Shown here in pieces: positions 24,017-33,208 of a stretch of 64,000 nucleotides of DNA. How positions within the stretch are numbered: the first letter of the stretch is position 1; the number at the start of each line of letters is the position of its first letter. Below the pieces are notes generated by a model. It did no database searches, was not told the origin of the DNA, and was given only the letters and a program-made list of their open reading frames with translations. The position numbers were made by a program, and so were the translations under genes. The DNA comes from JAVVEH01 sp032251435. Lineage in GTDB: Bacteria > Verrucomicrobiota > Lentisphaeria > Oligosphaerales > MVZH01. The DNA lies in the NCBI GenBank assembly GCA_032251435.1, contig JAVVEH010000008.1, positions 50,083 to 114,082 of the forward strand. The letters run 5' to 3'.

Positions 24017-24946
24017 TCACTTACAGACGGCGTTTATCGCCTGGACGATCCCGGAGACTGAATAATCATGCTTTAATGGGAGCAAGCAAGCGCCTGGATG
24101 TTGCCGTTTGAACCATGTCAGTTGCCGCCGGGCGTACTGCCATGTTTTGGTGGCGATCACCATTTCCAGGGCCTTCAAGTCATGGTTTCCTTCTTCGAGC
24201 CACTGATGGATTTCCCGATAACCCAGGGCTTGATAGGCGGTGGGCGTGTTGAACAAGCCGCGTTGAGTTAATTGGACAGTTTCTTCAATCCAGCCGTCCG
24301 CCAGCATGCGGGCCGTTCTAGCGAAGATTCGCTGTCTAAGCAGGTCATTCGGGGGCATTAGAATGAACTGTTTGACGACCGCGTTCAGTGGGGGCAGGTC
24401 ATTGCCCTCCCCTTGCCGATGTTTTGTCAGCCGCGCGATTTCAATGGCTCGTATCAAGCGTCGAGGGTTACTGAAAACATCCGGGCTTTTTTCGTCATCA
24501 TAGCCGGCCGCCTTGAGTTCAGCCCTTAAACAGGCCAGCCCCGCTGCGCTTTCAGCTTCGGAACAAATCGTTTTAAATAAGGTTTGGTCCGCTGGCCGCA
24601 GGTTAAAATCGTACAGAAGCGATTTCGCGTAAAGTCCTGTCCCGCCAGCTAAAATGACGGTTTTTTCCTGCTTCCAGATAAGCTCGCAAGCGCTTCGGGC
24701 GGCTAAGACAAATTGATTGGTGTCAAATCGCTCATGGATGCTTTTCTCGCTGATTAAATGATGCTTGACTTCATCTAATTCCGCCCGGGAGGGTTTGGCG
24801 GTTCCAATAGCCAACTCCTTATACACTTGCATGGAGTCGCATGACAAAATATCACTGGGCAAGCGCCGGGCCAACTCCAGAGCGACCGCGCTTTTCCCGC
24901 TGGCCGTGGGGCCTAAGATGGCGATAATGTGTCTGCTTGGCGGCAT
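24017..24946 (-). CDS. miaA: tRNA dimethylallyltransferase MiaA
   Basis: Transfers a dimethylallyl group to A37 of tRNAs that read UNN codons, about 309 aa. The P-loop ILGPTASGKSAVALELA is followed by the family motifs DILSCDSMQVYKELAIGTAKPS, VKHHLISEK and ILAGGTGLY. The C-terminal part has NPRRLIRAIEIA and TWQYARRQLTWFKRQ. ATG 24946 gives a conventional N terminus; an in-frame GTG at 24973 adds nine residues. Cytoplasmic and full length. Confidence 0.95.
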   Translation of the reverse strand: MPPSRHIIAILGPTASGKSAVALELARRLPSDILSCDSMQVYKELAIGTAKPSRAELDEVKHHLISEKSIHERFDTNQFVLAARSACELIWKQEKTVILAGGTGLYAKSLLYDFNLRPADQTLFKTICSEAESAAGLACLRAELKAAGYDDEKSPDVFSNPRRLIRAIEIARLTKHRQGEGNDLPPLNAVVKQFILMPPNDLLRQRIFARTARMLADGWIEETVQLTQRGLFNTPTAYQALGYREIHQWLEEGNHDLKALEMVIATKTWQYARRQLTWFKRQHPGACLLPLKHDYSVSGIVQAINAVCK

Positions 24947-25079
24947 TCGGGCTTGTTCCGATGACTGTCTCACCCGGGATATACGGGAAAACTATTGGCG
25001 TTGCTTAATACGCCTGTTACATTAAGTTGTTTTTTATTCAATTCACGTTGGTTTTTATCTTTTCGAGGACAAAACCGTG

Positions 25080-25499
25080 ATGTTTGATAAGTGGAATGGT
25101 AAAGCCGGGGACTCATTTGACTGTCCGGCATGTGGTCAGGTGTCGCTCGTCAAAGTGACCACCAAAATGGCCGGATGGACCGCTGTCGGCCAGGTGTTCA
25201 CCTGCGCCATGTGCGGTCATGAACTCGGTCCAGTCACCTCTCAGGAAAAAACGGAGACTGTCCCCGCGGACGCTTCCATTGACCGGTTGGCGGATTTTCT
25301 AGGTGAAACGCCCCAGGAGCCTGTAAAGGCGGACGACGTGTTGGGAGTCAGCGAGGATTTAGATCGCTTTTGCAAAAACTGTCATCATTTTTACCGGCAT
25401 CCCTTTATGGATAAATGCTTGTTTCATCAACGACCGGCGGACCCAATGGGCGATTGTCCTGATTTTACCCCCGCGCCCCGGGAAAATGAGACACCATGA
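25080..25499 (+). CDS. Small double zinc-finger-like protein
   Basis: Unrecognised 139-aa protein with two Cys clusters. The N-terminal part is a zinc-ribbon shape: CPAC at about residues 16-19 and CAMC at about 41-44. The C-terminal part is CKNCHHF...KC...H...DC, which could hold a second metal. The middle is acidic and probably flexible. The gene begins GTG-ATG after GAGGA (7 and 10 nt), and I report the ATG. Its stop overlaps the next gene's start by ATGA, so the two are co-translated. Function unknown. Confidence 0.75.
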   Translation: MFDKWNGKAGDSFDCPACGQVSLVKVTTKMAGWTAVGQVFTCAMCGHELGPVTSQEKTETVPADASIDRLADFLGETPQEPVKADDVLGVSEDLDRFCKNCHHFYRHPFMDKCLFHQRPADPMGDCPDFTPAPRENETP

Positions 25500-26326
25500 T
25501 TGTGAGAATGAAAAGAGATCTGTCAATTGTTTTAATGCTCGCCAGTTCACTGTTGTTGAACACGGGACACGCTTTTTTGTTTCCCGGTGGAGTCAAACGG
25601 GCCGCGGCTTCCCGGCTGGCGGTTGTTTACCACCCGTTTCCCAAACCATCGCCGCATGGATGGGAAGCCTTGCCCACCACCAACGGATTGTGGACAAAAG
25701 AGCGCATGTTACGAGATATTAAGCGGTTGAAAAAGATGAATGTGTCCATCACACTGCTCGTCCTGACACCCGAAAGATTCTCGTCCTCCTCCCCTTATTT
25801 AAGCGAGGACTGCCAGACGTTCACACAGTTGTGTGAGGCCGAGGGTATTACTGTCTCACCGATGATTTCCGCGACGACGGTTATTTCGAAGCGGGATCAG
25901 TCCCTGATTAGTCAATTCATCCGCGACGTGTGGGTACAAAACGACACCGGTACCGAGCGACCAGACCGCGCCCTGTGTTTTTTGGCGGGAGAAGCCGTCA
26001 CCTGGCGAGTTAGAGATCCCGCCATTCAATATGTGAACGTCCCCGCGTCAGACGCGGGCGCGTCGGTAGTGATCAATAATCAAACCTGGCTTTTCACAGC
26101 CGTGCCCGGAAAAACGGAACCGGCGCCATCCGCGCGGGACAGAGAAAAGAGTCTGAAAGCCGGATTAAACGCAGTGTCCAAACGGTCCGTTCCTGTGGCG
26201 GTTCTCTGCTTGAACGCTTGGAATGATTACGGCGGCTCACACGTTGTGGAACCCAACACCTTTGACGGAGACACCCTGTATGATCGTCTGTCCACATGGG
26301 CGGGAAAATATATTTCCAAACCTTGA
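25496..26326 (+). CDS. Secreted GH99/WbsX-like domain protein
   Basis: A 276-aa protein with a signal peptide-like N terminus (SIVLMLASSLLLNTGHA, about residues 10-26). The C-terminal part reads VLCLNAWNDYGGSHVVEPN, close to the ITSWNEWxEGxxIEP motif of the glycosyl hydrolase 99-like/WbsX family. The N-terminal VVYHPFPKPSPHGWEA and KERMLRDIKRLKKMNVS fit a TIM-barrel start where such proteins walk toward a target. It is shorter than typical members (about 350 aa), so the barrel may be reduced. Enzymatic activity is unproven. The start overlaps the upstream stop by ATGA. Confidence 0.6.
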   Translation: MIVRMKRDLSIVLMLASSLLLNTGHAFLFPGGVKRAAASRLAVVYHPFPKPSPHGWEALPTTNGLWTKERMLRDIKRLKKMNVSITLLVLTPERFSSSSPYLSEDCQTFTQLCEAEGITVSPMISATTVISKRDQSLISQFIRDVWVQNDTGTERPDRALCFLAGEAVTWRVRDPAIQYVNVPASDAGASVVINNQTWLFTAVPGKTEPAPSARDREKSLKAGLNAVSKRSVPVAVLCLNAWNDYGGSHVVEPNTFDGDTLYDRLSTWAGKYISKP

Positions 26327-26461
26327 TTCCCGGATGAAACTGCTTTCCCGTCCCGGTTGTTAACCAGACGTGCGAAGATAATCAATTAACGCGGGAACAA
26401 TCCCCTCCCCCCAAGCGGTCCATGTAGTTCATTCGCTTAACTGGCCGTGGGGGCGCTGGGC

Positions 26462-28690
26462 TCAGTCATAATTTTTAACCTCAAAAGCAATGGACGCGGT
26501 TTGACCATTGTCGGGGTTCATGGCGGTGATATGATGTTTCCCAAGAGGGAAATCCACCATGTCAGCATTGCCGTTAACGGGTAACAGTTCACCATTGTTA
26601 AACCAGCGCGTCGCCGCCGGCCCGGAACCGCGCACATGAAGTGACAGGTGACTTTCCCGCGTAAAGTAAACCTGCGGCGCCGGAGACAGGATGGTGAGTT
26701 TGTCATGCCCCGCGGACACCGCGGAAGCTGGTGTGTTTTCGGATGCCGGTAAAGACGTGTCCAGGAGTCGGCGGCAAATAAAACATTCCCGAAGAGATAT
26801 CCCTTTCACCCCGCGGCTGTCAACAGGCGCCGCGCAGAATGGACCAGCGCGTAATCCGGATTTTTCACAGAGGCGGACGGGCTCAAAAAGACTGTCTGAA
26901 GCCATCGTGTCCGACGTGGTGGACGGCGTTTCCCGCATGAGACCGGCGAACACCTCCGCGGCGACGGGAAGAGCGCTTTCCGCCCCGATCAACCCCGCGG
27001 CGGCGTCGCCGTTTTTGTTGCCCAGCCAAATGATGACGGTGTAGTCCTGATTGTACGCGCAAGACCAGGCGTCCCTAAACCCGTTTGATGTTCCAGTTTT
27101 CCATGACACCCCCCGGGATTCCGCCAGTCCGGGCAAAGGCGATGAGGCCAGCATCTCGCTTATCATGGCGATGGTGCCCTTGGAAAAAGGCGACGCGGTG
27201 GAAAGCGCGGATGACTCTTTTAGAAAAATCAGGGCCTTACAATCACCTTTTCTGGCCAACCCGCAATAAGCGGCCGCCAACTCCAGCGTCGTCACCTCCC
27301 CTCCCCCCAAGGCCAACGACAATCCATAGTCTTCCGCTCCCCGGGTTAAATGGCTGAAACCGCATCTTTCCAGCGTCTCGATCATATCGCCCACACCAAC
27401 CGCCGCCAAGACCCGGGCGGCGGGTGTGTTTAAGGACTGGACCAAGGCGTCCACAGCCGGAATCATCCCCGAAAACTCCCCGGAGTAATTTTCAGGCTTA
27501 TAATTTCCGATGACCAAGGGAGAATCGTTTAGCCGGGTCGCAGGCAACAGCAGACCTTTTTCAATGGCCGCGGCGTAAATAAATGGTTTTAATGTGGATC
27601 CGGAGGACCGGGGCGCCGCGCAGGTGTTAACCATGCCATCCGAAGCGTCCCCCGCGTCCAAGGTGCCGACCAAGGCGATGACAGACGCTGAGGCGTTCGC
27701 GACAATAACGCCGCCGCCGTCTTTAACACCTTCCAAGCGGCTCACGCCCCTTCGCAACGCCGCAAAGAGAAGCGCTTGCGCCGATGAATCAAGTGTTGTT
27801 GACAAACGAGTCCGGGGACTGCCCCGGCTCTTGTTTCCGTCCGCTTCACGGAGAGCCAGGCGGCAAAAGTGCAACGCGCCCGTGGTGTCGGGATCATTAA
27901 ACGATCGCCGCGCTTGCAGATGAAATCCCGCGGTCAAATCGGCGTAAAGGTCGGGATAAACCGTCCTCATGCGTGTGATCACATAGTTTTGCCGGTCCAG
28001 GGCCCGGTCAGGATATCGGTCAGGACGCAGAGCGGAAGGCCGCTGTGGAAGTCCGGCTAGCAAAGCCGCTTCCGCGGCGGTCAGATCCGATACCGATTTT
28101 GAAAAATATTTTTCCGCCGCGGCGGGCGCGCCGACAATGTTGCCGCCATAAGGGGCGTTGTTCAAATACGCCGCCAGAATCCAGTTTTTAGAATAGCGCC
28201 GTTCAATCGTCAACGCCCATGCGGTTTGCTGGATTTTTCTACGCCATCCGCGGGGAGAGTCCGGCATCCTCATTCTGGCCACCTGCATAGATAACGTGGA
28301 GGCCCCGGAACGCACGCGGCGGCTGAGCAGATTGTCCCTAACCGCCCGGGCGACGGAACGCCAATCGATCCCGTTATGGGCATGAAAACGGCTGTCTTCG
28401 GCCGCTAAGGTCGCATGGATTAAATGCGGTGACATGTCGACTAACGGAACGTGAAACCGCCAGCTCTCCCGCCAACCCAGTTCCCACCGGATGGGATTAT
28501 CGCGGTTATCCGTGACAATCCGCGCGTAATCCCGGGTCTCAAAGAGTGTGTCAGGTAGCGGGTACAGGTGCCCTGGCAGCCACAGCCAAGCCAGTCGAAG
28601 GCCGATGAAAAGCGACAGAACAACGAGCAGGCGGCGGCGTGCCGCCTGACTTCGAATGACTCGTCTGATCACATGCCCAGTTCGTCGCAT
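26462..28690 (-). CDS. pbpC: Penicillin-binding protein 1C
   Basis: Bifunctional peptidoglycan synthase, 742 aa. It has a short cytoplasmic tail, a membrane helix (about 20-38) and a GT51 transglycosylase domain with the EDSRF motif (E98). A transpeptidase domain follows, with SSGSTLKPF (near 364), SLN and KTGTS (near 530). A C-terminal BiPBP_C domain is rich in Cys (LCEKSGLRAGPFC...CFICRRLL) before an Ig-like end. This layout is typical of PBP1C. These enzymes are often encoded next to alpha-2-macroglobulin. The 135-nt gap to the convergent GH99-like gene shows no clear terminator. Confidence 0.94.
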   Translation of the reverse strand: MRRTGHVIRRVIRSQAARRRLLVVLSLFIGLRLAWLWLPGHLYPLPDTLFETRDYARIVTDNRDNPIRWELGWRESWRFHVPLVDMSPHLIHATLAAEDSRFHAHNGIDWRSVARAVRDNLLSRRVRSGASTLSMQVARMRMPDSPRGWRRKIQQTAWALTIERRYSKNWILAAYLNNAPYGGNIVGAPAAAEKYFSKSVSDLTAAEAALLAGLPQRPSALRPDRYPDRALDRQNYVITRMRTVYPDLYADLTAGFHLQARRSFNDPDTTGALHFCRLALREADGNKSRGSPRTRLSTTLDSSAQALLFAALRRGVSRLEGVKDGGGVIVANASASVIALVGTLDAGDASDGMVNTCAAPRSSGSTLKPFIYAAAIEKGLLLPATRLNDSPLVIGNYKPENYSGEFSGMIPAVDALVQSLNTPAARVLAAVGVGDMIETLERCGFSHLTRGAEDYGLSLALGGGEVTTLELAAAYCGLARKGDCKALIFLKESSALSTASPFSKGTIAMISEMLASSPLPGLAESRGVSWKTGTSNGFRDAWSCAYNQDYTVIIWLGNKNGDAAAGLIGAESALPVAAEVFAGLMRETPSTTSDTMASDSLFEPVRLCEKSGLRAGPFCAAPVDSRGVKGISLRECFICRRLLDTSLPASENTPASAVSAGHDKLTILSPAPQVYFTRESHLSLHVRGSGPAATRWFNNGELLPVNGNADMVDFPLGKHHITAMNPDNGQTASIAFEVKNYD

Positions 28691-28794
28691 TTTTGGCCTA
28701 TATCAATGACTGTCAACCAGGTCCCAAACGCGCTGTTAAACGGCGCCTTAGAGGAGATGACGCGCGGCGGGGCGGGCACCGGGGCATGGGGGGC

Positions 28795-29688
28795 TTAGCG
28801 AGCGTCCCTCACCTGGCCGTCATACAGCTCATAGTCCTCTCCCCGGACAGCTTCCCTGCCGCCAACTTGACGAACCACGCCTAATTCTTTATCCCGCACC
28901 AATCCCGGAGGCCCTTCCTTGTCATCCACCGCGACGATTTTCAATTGCAGCATCCGGCCCTTGTAATCATATATCTTATACCCGTAGACCCGGGCGCTCA
29001 GGCGTTGGAGAATATGGATGTTTGACCGGGCGTCCACGCGGCAGACAGGTTTTTCATTGCTGACGCGCTCCCCCAGCCGCTCAACAGCGTAAACGTGATC
29101 CTTGTCTTCAATCATTAACGCGTAATGATCCCGCGTTTTCCCGCGGAACCACAGGACGGACACGTCGCGTGTTTTTATGGTGTCATCGGGACCGTCCGCG
29201 GGAATGCCAACCGCCTCAGTCCATAGAGTCTGGCCGTCCGCAATTTCGATTTTCGCCGGAACCGTTCGAAAATCCGCCGTGAATCTGGGATGTCCAATTT
29301 GCACGTAATACGTGTAATTTCCCTCTTTATGCAGTTGAAACATCCCCGGTCCATTCAACACGACAGTCAATTCACGGCGTTGTCCAGACGCCAACCGAAA
29401 GACGGTGTCAGCGTTGTTGATAACCCGCTTTTGATAAACCGGTTGATCTTCGCGCTTCACCGCGACGGTCAGGTGGGCTTCATTGGAGGAATCGTAATCA
29501 AAAACCAAATCATTGCCACTGTTGTTTTCCACATAGACACGCAACGTGATCGGCTCGTATGTCAAGAACCTGTCCATCGCCAGTTTGGCGTTTAATTTAA
29601 TTTGGCTCCAAGCGTTGTTCCCACATACAAAAAAGACACTCAGGAACAGTGGAATAAAACAGGCACGCTTCTTTAATCCGTATGACAT
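28795..29688 (-). CDS. Secreted protein of unknown function
   Basis: A 297-aa protein with a clear signal peptide (KKRACFIPLFLSVFFVCGNNAWS). The N-terminal half (about 30-150) has alternating hydrophobic strands such as YEPITLRVYVENNSGNDLVF and FQLHKEGNYTYYVQI, consistent with an immunoglobulin-like beta-sandwich. The C-terminal half is mixed alpha/beta without a motif I know. The start overlaps the upstream GT9 stop by 16 nt, so they form an operon running toward pbpC. A periplasmic or outer-membrane role is inferred only. Confidence 0.8.
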   Translation of the reverse strand: MSYGLKKRACFIPLFLSVFFVCGNNAWSQIKLNAKLAMDRFLTYEPITLRVYVENNSGNDLVFDYDSSNEAHLTVAVKREDQPVYQKRVINNADTVFRLASGQRRELTVVLNGPGMFQLHKEGNYTYYVQIGHPRFTADFRTVPAKIEIADGQTLWTEAVGIPADGPDDTIKTRDVSVLWFRGKTRDHYALMIEDKDHVYAVERLGERVSNEKPVCRVDARSNIHILQRLSARVYGYKIYDYKGRMLQLKIVAVDDKEGPPGLVRDKELGVVRQVGGREAVRGEDYELYDGQVRDAR

Positions 29689-30740
29689 AACGCATTCCTT
29701 TGTAAATTATCGCAAACAGCCGCGGCGGCTTCGGACACCGAAACACTTTCAGCCGCGCAGACTTGTTCGCCTTTCCGCGGGCATTCCCGATTCAAGCAGG
29801 GGCCCATCTGACAGGATCCTTGCAAAACAACATGACCCCGACCGTATGGACCGGTCAGGTCAGGATTTGTGGAGCTGAACAAGGCCACAACAGGACACCC
29901 GAAAGCCGCCGCCAGATGCATCGGGCCGGTATCATTGGTCAACAATGTGTCACTCCGGCGTAACATTTCAACTAACGTGACTAAATTAGCCTCGCCCATC
30001 AAGATTTCCGGACGGCACTGATGGCAAGCGTCTAAAACCATTTCCCCGACCGGGCGTTCGTTCTCGGTTCCCAAAATCCAAAATGTCACATCCGGATGTC
30101 GCTCCGTGACCCGGTCCATCACCTTGGCGAAGAACTCGGGGGGAAACATTTTTGACTTCCAACGGGCGGCCGGCGCGACGGCGACAATTTTCCCCCCAGG
30201 CTTGATATGGTGCATGTGGAATAAAATGTCCGCCTGTTTCTCACCATCATGCGAACGGCGCATTTCCGGCAAAGCGTCACGCGTGTCCGGTAACGGGACA
30301 CCCACCGCGGAGGCGGCGAGGAATAGATTTTTCTCCACCGCGTGATGAATGTTCGCCGGGGTCAATATCTTTTCAGTGTAAAACAAACTGGCCCCTTCCC
30401 GGCTGCGTGCGAACCCGACCCGCCGCGTCCCCCCGGCTAAAAAAGCCAGAAGCCCGCTTCTGAACAAGCCTTGAAAATCAATGATCAAGTCAAATTTCCG
30501 CTTGCGAAGGTCATTGGCGAAGGCGAGAAACTCATGCCAGCGAGTGATGTTTCCCCAGCGGCCGCGCTTGAACAGGGCGACATCATCCACGTGGGGGAAA
30601 AGTTCAACCACCTCCGCGTAGGTGTCATTCACAACCCAGGTGATCGTGGCTTCCGGATGGCGGGCGTGAATCAAACTCACGGCGGGAAACGCGTGCACCA
30701 CGTCCCCGAGGCTGCTTGGTTTGATGATAAGAATATTCAC
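29673..30740 (-). CDS. Glycosyltransferase family 9 (heptosyltransferase-like)
   Basis: ADP-heptose:LPS heptosyltransferase-type enzyme, 355 aa, acting in LPS core assembly on the cytoplasmic side. It starts MNILIIKPSSLGDVVHAFP, the family N terminus with the catalytic Asp. IIDFQGLFRSGLLA and the donor-binding TNDTGPMHLAAAFGCPVVALF are diagnostic. The C terminus has Cys residues (SCQMGPCLNRECP...VC) common in the family. It supports an LPS-containing outer membrane together with lpxB at 58.4 kb. The precise sugar transferred is not determinable. Confidence 0.9.
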   Translation of the reverse strand: MNILIIKPSSLGDVVHAFPAVSLIHARHPEATITWVVNDTYAEVVELFPHVDDVALFKRGRWGNITRWHEFLAFANDLRKRKFDLIIDFQGLFRSGLLAFLAGGTRRVGFARSREGASLFYTEKILTPANIHHAVEKNLFLAASAVGVPLPDTRDALPEMRRSHDGEKQADILFHMHHIKPGGKIVAVAPAARWKSKMFPPEFFAKVMDRVTERHPDVTFWILGTENERPVGEMVLDACHQCRPEILMGEANLVTLVEMLRRSDTLLTNDTGPMHLAAAFGCPVVALFSSTNPDLTGPYGRGHVVLQGSCQMGPCLNRECPRKGEQVCAAESVSVSEAAAAVCDNLQRNALCHTD

Positions 30741-30856
30741 GCTGACACTGACCCCGCCTGACGGGAATCTGTGAAAGCTTCCGGCTGTGGATATGTTTTT
30801 AAACCAGTAAACATGTCATGGAAATCCGCCAAGCGCCGACCGGGCGGTCGCTGATC

Positions 30857-31585
30857 CTATCGGCCAGTCGTTAAGCGGGCGGCCAGACGTTCAGGCAATC
30901 CCGCCCGCCGGATCTTGGTTTGACAGGCCTCGATGTCGTATGCGACACGATGCAATTCAACCGTCCGATCCTCGGAGTCAAAGACGCCGAAGGATGAGCG
31001 CGGGTCGCCGTCCCGTGGTTGACCGACACTGCCGACATTAATAAGGTATTTGTGCCCTGGCTCTAAAAAAACACGATCAGTCTCTTCCACTTGCACGCCG
31101 GTGAATTTATGAAAAATCATGGGCACGTGCGTGTGGCCTGAAAAACACAGTTGAGTGTACTGATAATTAAAGGATGCCGCCGCATGCCACTTATCGAAGA
31201 TGTATCCCCAATTTTTGGGCATGTCCAAGGTCGCGTGGACCATCGTCACTTTAGGATTGAGAAGCTGCTGATACGGCAGCGAATTCAGCCATTCCCGCTG
31301 TTCGCGTGAAATATGCTCCCGGGTCCACTCGATCGCCCAGGCCGCTTGCGGATTAAATCCGGAGATGTCATCGCTGGAAGAACCATAGTCATCATGATTT
31401 CCCCGCACACACGCTTCTAAGGGCAGATTTTGCAAAAGGTCAATGCATTCGCACGGGTTGGCATTGTAGCCAATGACATCACCCAGGCACAAAAACTTTT
31501 CACAGCCGAGATCCCCCGCCTTCTCAACCACGACTTGGAGCGCTTCTAAATTGGCGTGTATGTCAGCGATGACAGCATATTTCAT
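30857..31585 (-). CDS. Calcineurin-like metallophosphoesterase
   Basis: A 242-aa phosphoesterase of the YfcE/MJ0936-like group. Motifs in order are ADIHANLEAL (DxH), LGDVIGYN (GDxxG), RGNHDDYG (GNHD), MVHATLDM and FSGHTHVPM (GHTH), giving a complete dinuclear metal site. It starts MKYAVIADIH. Likely cytoplasmic, hydrolysing phosphodiesters or phosphoproteins; the substrate is unknown. The 116-nt gap before the GT9 gene has only a short ATGTTT/AAACAT stem. Confidence 0.9.
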   Translation of the reverse strand: MKYAVIADIHANLEALQVVVEKAGDLGCEKFLCLGDVIGYNANPCECIDLLQNLPLEACVRGNHDDYGSSSDDISGFNPQAAWAIEWTREHISREQREWLNSLPYQQLLNPKVTMVHATLDMPKNWGYIFDKWHAAASFNYQYTQLCFSGHTHVPMIFHKFTGVQVEETDRVFLEPGHKYLINVGSVGQPRDGDPRSSFGVFDSEDRTVELHRVAYDIEACQTKIRRAGLPERLAARLTTGR

Positions 31586-31650
31586 GAGAGAAAAAACGGC
31601 ATGAACCGGCCGTTCCGGGACAAGTCATATCTTTATTCAGAGCGGTTAAT

Positions 31651-33135
31651 TTAACGCCCTTCCCCGCCTTTACCACTCGGAATGACTGAGGAAAGAGCGC
31701 AATCGGCGCAAACCCCGCCACACGGAACGCAGACCGCTTGGTACATTTCCATGGCGCCCTGCTGTTCACAGGCGCCGGACAAAACCATTTTCGCCCGGCT
31801 GGGGGGAAACAGGAAGCGGTGCGCCGCTTCGGTCAACGTGCGGTTGGACGACAACTTAGGCGCGCTGAGCCATCCCTCCTCAGCCAGGCGGATTGTCTCG
31901 GATCGTTGTGACGTGAGACCGAGGGCGTAAATGAACGGCAGAAACACGTTGACAATAATGTCATTGCGCCGGGCCGCTCCGAGAAGTGTCACCGGTTTTT
32001 TCAATGTCCGGGTAAATGTCACGCACCCTTCCCAAACGTCTGTCACGCGCAGCGACTGGTCCAGTCGCCGCCAGAGGTCTTTTCCGTCACTGGATTGATC
32101 ACAGATTTCCCGGAGGTGACGTTCCGGTGAAAAGTCGCAATTGGCGAGCCATCGGCAAGCGGCCGCCAGGCGGCGTTCCGGGCTGTTCAGAGGACGGATG
32201 CCATCCCGCCGCCAATCAATCCGCATGGGATATCCTCCCAGGCCCCACCACTCCTTCCATAAGCGTCTGGCTGATTTCGCCAAGACCGGATGGACAGCGG
32301 TTGAAGACGGGTCCGGCAGCAGGCCGGAAGCGCCCCAGAGCAAGGCGGTCTTCCGCATGGATGAAGGCGCCTGGCTCAATTGTTCCAAGGGCACGCCCCG
32401 GGCCAGGGCTTGAAACGCCTCGGTGTTTTTATGATATCCCATGGCCCGCATGACCGCCATGTACAAAGCTTGACCGCCCCCACTCTCCGCGATCGCTTCC
32501 AGCATTTGAACGGCTTTGCGCGTCAACCGGGCTATGCCTCCCGCCCGGAACACGTCGCGGACCCGGCTGTCGCTCATATCTTGCAACCGCGCGGCGCAAC
32601 GACCTGATGCCACCTGGCGTCCGTATGGATAATTGTCCACGACGGAATCCTCGTTAAATTCCTTTAAATCGCCCCGGACCGCCCCGGCCATTTCCAACGT
32701 TGGCGGCAAATCGTCACTGGCCGCCGTCCCGGCCCGCCAGACGACATGTAAAATCACACGCGCGTAAGCCGGATCCCCGGTATGCCCGTGGGCGCGCCAA
32801 TCGGCGACCGAGCGGTGAATTTCAACGTCACCCCGGCGCGTCTCGCCGGCGATGGAAATGACCGCGTCGCGGAAATCGGGGCCCGCCGCGACATTCCACG
32901 TGCCCGGAGAAAGAACAATCACCTCATCCCCGTCAGTTGTTTTGAGATCCGGCCTGAGCATGCGCTCATTCCAAAGCGCCTGTAAAAAGCGTTCCGTAAA
33001 TTGACAACCATAGGCCCCGCTGTTATGTTCTCCCAGTGACCGGTCGGACGGATCACGCCAAGTGGTCTGACACTGAAGCGCTTCGCGCCAAAATTGAAGT
33101 GACCCCCGGGTTACGCGATCATGCGAGATGGTCAT
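31651..33135 (-). CDS. DUF2851 family protein
   Basis: A 494-aa cytoplasmic protein whose N-terminal part matches the DUF2851 pattern: FTERFLQALWNERMLRPDLKTTDG, then TWNVAAGPDFRDAVISI and RGDVEIHRSVADWRAHGHTGDPAYARVILHVVW. The C-terminal end carries Cys residues (CEQQGAMEMYQAVC...CGGVCADC), which may bind metal. The conserved Asp, Glu and His residues recall nuclease-like folds, but I know of no demonstrated function. It is divergent from htrA, sharing a 73-nt upstream region. Confidence 0.85.
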   Translation of the reverse strand: MTISHDRVTRGSLQFWREALQCQTTWRDPSDRSLGEHNSGAYGCQFTERFLQALWNERMLRPDLKTTDGDEVIVLSPGTWNVAAGPDFRDAVISIAGETRRGDVEIHRSVADWRAHGHTGDPAYARVILHVVWRAGTAASDDLPPTLEMAGAVRGDLKEFNEDSVVDNYPYGRQVASGRCAARLQDMSDSRVRDVFRAGGIARLTRKAVQMLEAIAESGGGQALYMAVMRAMGYHKNTEAFQALARGVPLEQLSQAPSSMRKTALLWGASGLLPDPSSTAVHPVLAKSARRLWKEWWGLGGYPMRIDWRRDGIRPLNSPERRLAAACRWLANCDFSPERHLREICDQSSDGKDLWRRLDQSLRVTDVWEGCVTFTRTLKKPVTLLGAARRNDIIVNVFLPFIYALGLTSQRSETIRLAEEGWLSAPKLSSNRTLTEAAHRFLFPPSRAKMVLSGACEQQGAMEMYQAVCVPCGGVCADCALSSVIPSGKGGEGR

Positions 33136-33208
33136 GGACAGCCTCCATTGTTACGATCACAAAACAACTAACACAAAGTAGCCTTATTTTTATCACTGTC
33201 AAGTCGCC

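Noticed and set aside
23998..24017. Rho-independent terminator of miaA
   Set aside because: A 7-bp AT-rich stem without a following T run; recorded only as a hairpin.
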